From Alphaproteobacteria bacterium (GTDB lineage Bacteria > Pseudomonadota > Alphaproteobacteria > Rhizobiales > Aestuariivirgaceae), in the NCBI GenBank assembly GCA_024279045.1, contig JAJRRZ010000095.1:1-7309 (forward strand): a stretch of 7,309 nt of DNA, in the 5' to 3' direction. The notes under the pieces are model-generated. The model did not search any database and was not told the origin of the DNA. It was given only the letters and a program-made list of their open reading frames with translations. This document shows, piece after piece, positions 4,501 to 7,309 of this stretch; position 1 is the first letter of the stretch, and every line of letters starts with the position of its first letter. Both the position numbers and the translations under genes were made by a program.

Positions 4501-7040
4501 GAATCGCCGGCCAGCGTGGCGGCGGGGCCGACGGAGTCGGTGATGCTCAGCGGGCCTTCGTGCACACCGGGGCCGTCGTTGCGGATGCGCAGGCGATAGG
4601 TGCAGGTGATGCCGTCAGGCCCCTTCTTGCACTCGCTACGCTCCTTCTCCGGCGTCAGGCGTGGGGGTTCCTTCTTGTCGATGCAGGCCTTCGGGCCGTG
4701 TTCATCGATCATGGCGCAATCACGCCATGCCTCCGGCTCGGCATCGGCGGGGATCTTCACCGTTACCAGCACGTCCACCTGCTCACCGGAGCCGACGGTT
4801 ACCGGGTTGTCGGTGCTGCACTCGATGGGCGTGCCGGCACCCCCTGCCTGCGTGCATGTCCAGGAAAGCGGCGTGAACCCGTCGGTGTCGAAGCCGTCGC
4901 TATCGCCCACCAGGGTTACGCCGGGGCCGACATTGTCGGTGATGGTGGCAATGCCGTTGAAAGTGCCTGCGCCAGCGTTGCGGAAGGTGAGCAGCACGGT
5001 GCAATCTGTGCTGCCGTCATCCTGTTTTTCGCAAAAGACGAGATCCTTCTTTGGCACTGGCCAGGGATCCTTTGGCGTCGGCACGGTGCAGGCACCGGGG
5101 GTGCCGTCCGGCTCCCAGGCCACGCAGTTGGCCAGCGCGGGCAGTTTCCAGGCCTCCTCGCCGATGGGCAACTCCACGGCAATGGCCGCGGCGGGAATGC
5201 GCGTGCGCAGCTTCAGCTCTACGAAAGCGCCGAAATCGAGGCTGAAGGAGCCGGAAGATTCGCACTTGATGGGCGTGCCGGGGCCGCCGGGCTGGCTGCA
5301 CGAGAAGCCCAGCGAGCCGCCAACGGAGAACGAGGCGCCGAGCATGGCATCGAAGGACACATCCGCGCCGGGGATATCGTAGAAGATCATGCCGCCGGTG
5401 CGCGGGGCCTTCTTCCAGTTGTAGGCATAAATGGCGTAGTCGCACAGCAGATCGCCGGTTTCGGCATCGCGCACGCACTCCAGCCCCTGCTTGAACAGAT
5501 CGGGCGGCGTCCAGGTGGGCACGCCATCCTTCATCGGCGGCAGCCAGCCGCGCGGCGGGCGGGGCCAGCCGATGCAGTCGCGATAAACTTCCACGTCGCC
5601 CACGTGGCCAGCGTTCTGCGCATCGCCGAAGCGCCCGTCATAATCCACGAAAACGGCGGAGAACGGCGGCATGTTGCGCGGCTTGACCAGGCGCTGAAAC
5701 ATGCGCTGCAGGCCGTGCACGACGAACGGCGGATCGGGCACGACTTCCGGGTCGTTGCGCAACTGATCGCCACTGACCCACAGCCTGCCGGCGCAGGACA
5801 GGGCCACGCCGCCGGAAGCATTGCGATAAGGACGCGGGAAGCCGACGGCGTATTCCTGCGGCTCCTGGATCCATTGGCCGGTCTTCGGGTCGCGGCGATA
5901 GCGCAGCACGCGGTCGGCGCCGGGAATGTGGAAGCGGGTGTTGTCGAGGCTGTTGAGCAGCATGCCGCGCTGCGCGAGGATCATGCGGCCAGACGGCGTG
6001 AACAGCATGTCGGACACCGGCAGGCCGCCGGGCACGGCGGCGATTTCCACCCGCGCATCATTGGCCAGGGAACCGTCGATGTTGATGCCCACCGACCAGA
6101 TCTGCGGGCCGCCATCCGGGCCGGTGGCAACGGCGTAATAGAGCCGGTCGCCACGCACGGCGAGGCCCCAGACCTGGCGGCGGATGTCGGTCAGCCCCCA
6201 GGTATTGGTGTTCTCCACGCTGAAGGCAGGCGAGGTGATATCGGCGGTGCGGCCATCGTCGGCCACCGGCGTCATGCCGGCGGCGGCGCGGCCCGTCTGG
6301 CCGTGGTCGTATGTATCAAGAATGTTGCCGTTGAGGTCGAGGCGGTAGATGAGGCCATCATCGAGGTTGGAGGCGAAGAGCTGATAGCGGAAATGATCAT
6401 AGGCGATGTTGCCGATGCCGGGGCCGGAGTTGGGCAGGGTGGCGAACAGCTCCACCACGCCAGTGGCGCCATTGACCTTCCAGATGCTGCCCGGGCCGCC
6501 GCCGGGGCCCCACTGGCCTTCCATCCATTGCGCGTCCGGCTGGCCCTTCAGGGCAATTTCGGGAATGCCGTCGCCGTCGGCATCAGGGGTAACGATGCGC
6601 AGGCCAAAGGCGGCGGTGGCGCCCAGATAGACATTGGCTGGCACCAGGTTGTCGATGGCGATGCCAAAGACCTGGCCCGTTTCGCGGGTGGGGATCTCGC
6701 GGCGCACTGGCGGCATTTCCAACTGCCCCCAGGCCGGGCCGGTGCGCGACAGGGCCATGATTTTCGCCGCCGCGCCATCGAGGTCGATGAACGGCTTTCC
6801 GGCCTGCTCCACGGTACCGGAGAAGCCGGTGATGACGCCATCACCACCGTTCAGCAGGGGCGGTGGTGGCGCATCCTGGGCGCGGGCGGCGCTTGCCAGC
6901 AGCATGGCGCAGAACAGCAGCAGGCCGAGGCAAAACGCGAGAATGCCGGATATTCGGCTGTGGCAATGGTTGCGATGCCGAATGTCGGCAAGACACGTGG
7001 CGGAAGCATTCAAATCCATGAAGAACCGGGGAGCGATCAT
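1581..7040 (-). CDS. Giant modular exported protein: propeller-like domain, six six-cysteine DUF11-like units, basic Cys-paired repeats
   Basis: The protein has 1819 residues from the chosen start. ATG 7040 is preferred because GGGAAGGG lies seven bases upstream and a signal peptide follows; GTG 7142, ATG 7076 and ATG 7019 are in frame, and GTG 7142 would add 34 residues of unlikely sequence. Residues 1-54 are a signal peptide with an unusually long N-region (about 32 residues), a hydrophobic core (ISGILAFCLGLLLF and on) and an ARA|QDA cleavage site. Residues about 60-515 look like a beta-propeller (repeated strands such as GLIYRLDLNGN and RLYYAVATG) and carry a calcium-loop-like DADGDGIPE (153-161). 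Residues 519-1314 hold six DUF11-like units with six cysteines each. Residues 1315-1374 are a cysteine-pair segment and a Pro/Thr linker. Residues 1375-1678 are seven C-x2-G...RGW...WC repeats, and 1679-1800 are CPKG repeats. The C-terminal third is strongly basic. No LPXTG, PEP-CTERM, autotransporter barrel or transmembrane anchor is visible. I infer an envelope or extracellular protein; function unknown. Confidence 0.93.
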   Translation of the reverse strand: MIAPRFFMDLNASATCLADIRHRNHCHSRISGILAFCLGLLLFCAMLLASAARAQDAPPPPLLNGGDGVITGFSGTVEQAGKPFIDLDGAAAKIMALSRTGPAWGQLEMPPVRREIPTRETGQVFGIAIDNLVPANVYLGATAAFGLRIVTPDADGDGIPEIALKGQPDAQWMEGQWGPGGGPGSIWKVNGATGVVELFATLPNSGPGIGNIAYDHFRYQLFASNLDDGLIYRLDLNGNILDTYDHGQTGRAAAGMTPVADDGRTADITSPAFSVENTNTWGLTDIRRQVWGLAVRGDRLYYAVATGPDGGPQIWSVGINIDGSLANDARVEIAAVPGGLPVSDMLFTPSGRMILAQRGMLLNSLDNTRFHIPGADRVLRYRRDPKTGQWIQEPQEYAVGFPRPYRNASGGVALSCAGRLWVSGDQLRNDPEVVPDPPFVVHGLQRMFQRLVKPRNMPPFSAVFVDYDGRFGDAQNAGHVGDVEVYRDCIGWPRPPRGWLPPMKDGVPTWTPPDLFKQGLECVRDAETGDLLCDYAIYAYNWKKAPRTGGMIFYDIPGADVSFDAMLGASFSVGGSLGFSCSQPGGPGTPIKCESSGSFSLDFGAFVELKLRTRIPAAAIAVELPIGEEAWKLPALANCVAWEPDGTPGACTVPTPKDPWPVPKKDLVFCEKQDDGSTDCTVLLTFRNAGAGTFNGIATITDNVGPGVTLVGDSDGFDTDGFTPLSWTCTQAGGAGTPIECSTDNPVTVGSGEQVDVLVTVKIPADAEPEAWRDCAMIDEHGPKACIDKKEPPRLTPEKERSECKKGPDGITCTYRLRIRNDGPGVHEGPLSITDSVGPAATLAGDSDGNGPDGPVSWTCSQAGGAGTNITCTSYAPVRLDPGESAHVDITITYPADAKEEDIADCAFIEPGGPDACLPGNIEKPKLDLGKALEGCKRDGHDWVCTYAITITNTGGGAFSGPLNFSDDVGPQTTYVSHAPAADWTCSQPSGMGGDIACNSNAPVNLPAGGSRTVTITTRTPLGLDAKNYRDCAQLKVDGHEGRECVDAPPPPPPPAKPKLERTKALKNCRMDGESLQCSFIITITNTGSAPFSGTLRFLDMAANGSWTYQSTITPGWNCTQATTGSPVHCSSTAPQNLAPGASQTVEITLSRPGEPDGDRTSVNNCVLKYDRGHERSCVEVKIPVPEWQKKLKECVRKDNGVECTFTFTMRNTGEADYVGLGSFTDYPSAGGVLVSSNPPAGWGCRQIATGSSPAIRCESGDDITIPPGGAVSGELTIRYPGSEKAPFNCWFPYHLDDTKRCIDVKVPPEPQPVCPPGTTGFPKGTQLPQGFVLVETLNDGTQCARYRLTQTPVPVPVPPLTTPKPHPTPQPPRCNAGERTLTTRAAARDYQRRGWSLRRVQRDGITRWCAAPPVRANCKPGWQPLSGADLRPLKRQGWRFYSIKRRGRVVLWCGKPPVVRGCPKGWQSAMPNPNFYRERGWQVRRFGNEWCMKPTPNTRYCRAGGRVLQNYDEAERLRRQGWSVDFVRGPGPDGTPYWCIYGPPRQCPKGYKPVKAAEVGALRRRGWTVRRGGRVWCARPPVAKPQCPDGWRQVPSRDYALQRGWQARFIRVPAGPAATRGIWCARPGKQPPVLSCPQGMQQVSRQRFKLWRQRGWPTAAVRRNGRVLYCGRRGEVSRPCPKGMKRVGNRCVRIDLPPRPKPCPKGQVRRGNRCVPVVRPCPKGMKRVGNRCVRIDLPPRPKPCPKGQVHRGNRCVPVVRPCPKGMKRVGNRCVRIERPRPRACPKGTVRTNKGCVPVRIDPRALHDIPRQQKPPTLY
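1641..2006 (-). repeat. 123-bp in-frame tandem repeat encoding CPKG modules
   Basis: A 123-base unit (41 codons) occurs twice in full, with a third, diverged copy nearer the C-terminus. By eye the unit at about 1725-1847 and the unit at about 1848-1970 differ at only about four positions. Each protein unit contains two modules of the form CPKG-x7-C: CPKGMKRVGNRC and CPKGQVRRGNRC. In total there are six modules, each with cysteines spaced C-x10-C; the last (CPKGTVRTNKGC) is the most diverged. Because the period is a multiple of three, gain or loss of a unit keeps the frame. The near-identity indicates recent duplication or ongoing homogenisation. Confidence 0.92.
2007..2918 (-). repeat. Seven C-x2-G...RGW...WC protein repeats
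   Basis: Residues 1375-1678 of the giant protein divide into seven units of 39-49 residues starting at residues 1375, 1419, 1463, 1502, 1548, 1588 and 1637. Each begins with C-x2-G (for example CKPGW, CPKGW, CPDGW), has a central (R/Q)GW after about 14-18 residues, a basic stretch, then (W/Y)C, usually followed by a Pro-containing spacer (xxPP). The two cysteines are 30-39 residues apart, suggesting one disulfide per unit. The copies are well diverged in DNA, so this is an old array. I do not recognise it as a named family. A preceding segment (1315-1344, CPPG...GFVLV...QCA) looks like a diverged extra unit. Confidence 0.85.
3099..5486 (-). repeat. Six DUF11-like domains with six conserved cysteines each
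   Basis: Residues 519-1314 divide into units at about 519-663, 664-791, 792-921, 922-1056, 1057-1187 and 1188-1314. The shared pattern is Cys...Cys-(T/D/S)...N-x-G...G...D, then W-x-C-x-Q...G...C, a P-G-x-S/G turn with beta-strand pattern, and a final Cys pair. This matches the immunoglobulin-like DUF11 layout (for example RNAGAG, TITDNVGPG, SWTCTQAGG). Every unit has exactly six cysteines with spacing C-x8-10-C-x40-47-C-x10-12-C-x31-45-C-x10-12-C. The first unit is diverged and lacks the usual N-x-G start, but keeps all six cysteines. A seven-proline run (1049-1055) separates units four and five. Confidence 0.85.
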
Positions 7041-7047
7041 CGTTTTT

Positions 7048-7055
7048 CCCTTCCC
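7048..7055 (-). promoter_or_regulatory. Ribosome binding site deciding the giant gene's start
   Basis: Read on the - strand the site is GGGAAGGG, seven bases before ATG 7040. It is a better-placed purine-rich site than those before the other in-frame starts; ATG 7019 has none, and GTG 7142 has only GAAGG about five bases away. Confidence 0.55.
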
Positions 7056-7191
7056 TGTGCGCAATTCGCCACTCATGCCGCGACATGGCGAACACCACGC
7101 CGCGCGACATGAAATCGAGCATTTCCTCCCGCCCTCGGGCACATTGGCCTTCGCGCATTACCTGCGCTTCATGACAAGGCTGCAATATCCA

Positions 7192-7211
7192 ACCTGAACG
7201 CCACCTGAACG
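7192..7211 (-). promoter_or_regulatory. Direct repeat with 11-base period, possible response-regulator site
   Basis: Read on the - strand, CGTTCAGGT occurs twice with an 11-base period (CGTTCAGGTGG then CGTTCAGGTTG), about 150 bases upstream of the giant gene's chosen start. Tandem half-sites one helical turn apart are typical of OmpR/PhoB-family response regulators. I cannot name the regulator. A GATATT follows directly, but no clear -35/-10 pair is seen. Confidence 0.35.
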
Positions 7212-7225
7212 AACATATGGAGGGC

Positions 7226-7253
7226 CGCATATGCACGCATGCATGCGCGCATG
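7226..7253. other. 28-base alternating purine-pyrimidine tract
   Basis: Every base from 7226 to 7253 alternates pyrimidine and purine, built from GCAT, ATGC and GCGC steps and including the palindrome GCATGC. Such tracts can adopt left-handed (Z) DNA or extrude small cruciforms under negative supercoiling. It sits between the upstream terminator and the presumed promoter region of the giant gene. Confidence 0.5.
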
Positions 7254-7260
7254 GCGGTGA
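7231..7260 (+). CDS. Possible nine-codon leader peptide
   Basis: ATG 7231 opens a nine-residue frame (MHACMRAWR) ending in TGA 7258-7260. GGAGGG at 7219-7224 lies six bases upstream, a near-ideal ribosome binding site, and a GC-rich hairpin follows 14 bases after the stop. That arrangement resembles an attenuator leader, but the hairpin has its T-tract on the other strand and no + strand gene is visible beyond it. Coincidence is likely. Confidence 0.15.
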   Translation: MHACMRAWR

Positions 7261-7268
7261 AAGGTCTC

Positions 7269-7296
7269 AAAAAAGCCCCGCCAGCGGCGGCGGGGC
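7269..7296 (-). terminator. Intrinsic terminator of a - strand gene beyond the window
   Basis: GCCCCGCC (7275-7282) pairs perfectly with GGCGGGGC (7289-7296) around a six-base loop. On the - strand the stem runs straight into TTTTTT (7274-7269), so it terminates transcription entering from the right. GGTCT (7263-7267) and AGACC (7297-7301) form an additional outer inverted repeat. It implies that the giant gene is transcribed separately from its upstream neighbour. Confidence 0.85.
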
Positions 7297-7309
7297 AGAC
7301 CGGAAAAAC

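Noticed and set aside
3810..7112. A 1100-codon open frame on the + strand opposite the giant gene
   Set aside because: It is antisense to a gene with clear signal peptide, domains and conserved cysteines. Its translation is low-complexity (Gly, Ala, Val, Arg) with no recognisable domain, as expected from the complement of GC-rich codons.

Overview
The window looks like chromosomal DNA from a high-GC alphaproteobacterium. The evidence is GC-rich coding sequence, strong GGAGG-type ribosome binding sites, a MoaB of bacterial type, and a perfect CtrA-type box (TTAA-N7-TTAACCAT), which is a signature of alphaproteobacterial cell-cycle and envelope regulation. I cannot place it to family or genus.

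Layout. Positions 1-709 (+ strand) hold the end of a gene, or a very small gene, that I do not recognise, followed after 10 bases by moaB (molybdenum cofactor biosynthesis). Positions 710-1232 hold no convincing gene, but there is a long imperfect hairpin just after moaB. From 1233 onward everything with good support is on the - strand. Read in the direction of transcription, from high to low coordinates, it contains: a terminator (7269-7296) for a gene outside the window; a short upstream region with an 11-base-period direct repeat and an alternating purine-pyrimidine tract; a giant exported-protein gene (7040-1581, 1819 aa); its intrinsic terminator (1555-1520); a CtrA box (1514-1496); and a 66-aa lipoprotein gene (1433-1233).

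The giant protein dominates the window. It has a signal peptide with a long N-terminal extension, then a roughly 460-residue domain that resembles a beta-propeller. Next come six DUF11-like units, each with six cysteines at conserved spacing, then a proline-rich linker. The C-terminal half-kilobase-plus is very basic and consists of two cysteine-paired repeat families. One has seven (perhaps eight) units of pattern C-x2-G ... RGW ... WC. The other has six short CPKG-x7-C modules arranged as 41-aa (123-bp) tandem repeats that are almost identical at DNA level. There is no visible membrane anchor or sorting signal at the C-terminus. I infer a secreted, heavily disulfide-bonded envelope or extracellular protein; by analogy with the DUF11-containing, cysteine-rich chlamydial OmcB it may be structural or bind polyanions. 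Its function is unknown. The lipoprotein behind it is separately terminated and promoted, so it is a neighbour rather than an operon member.
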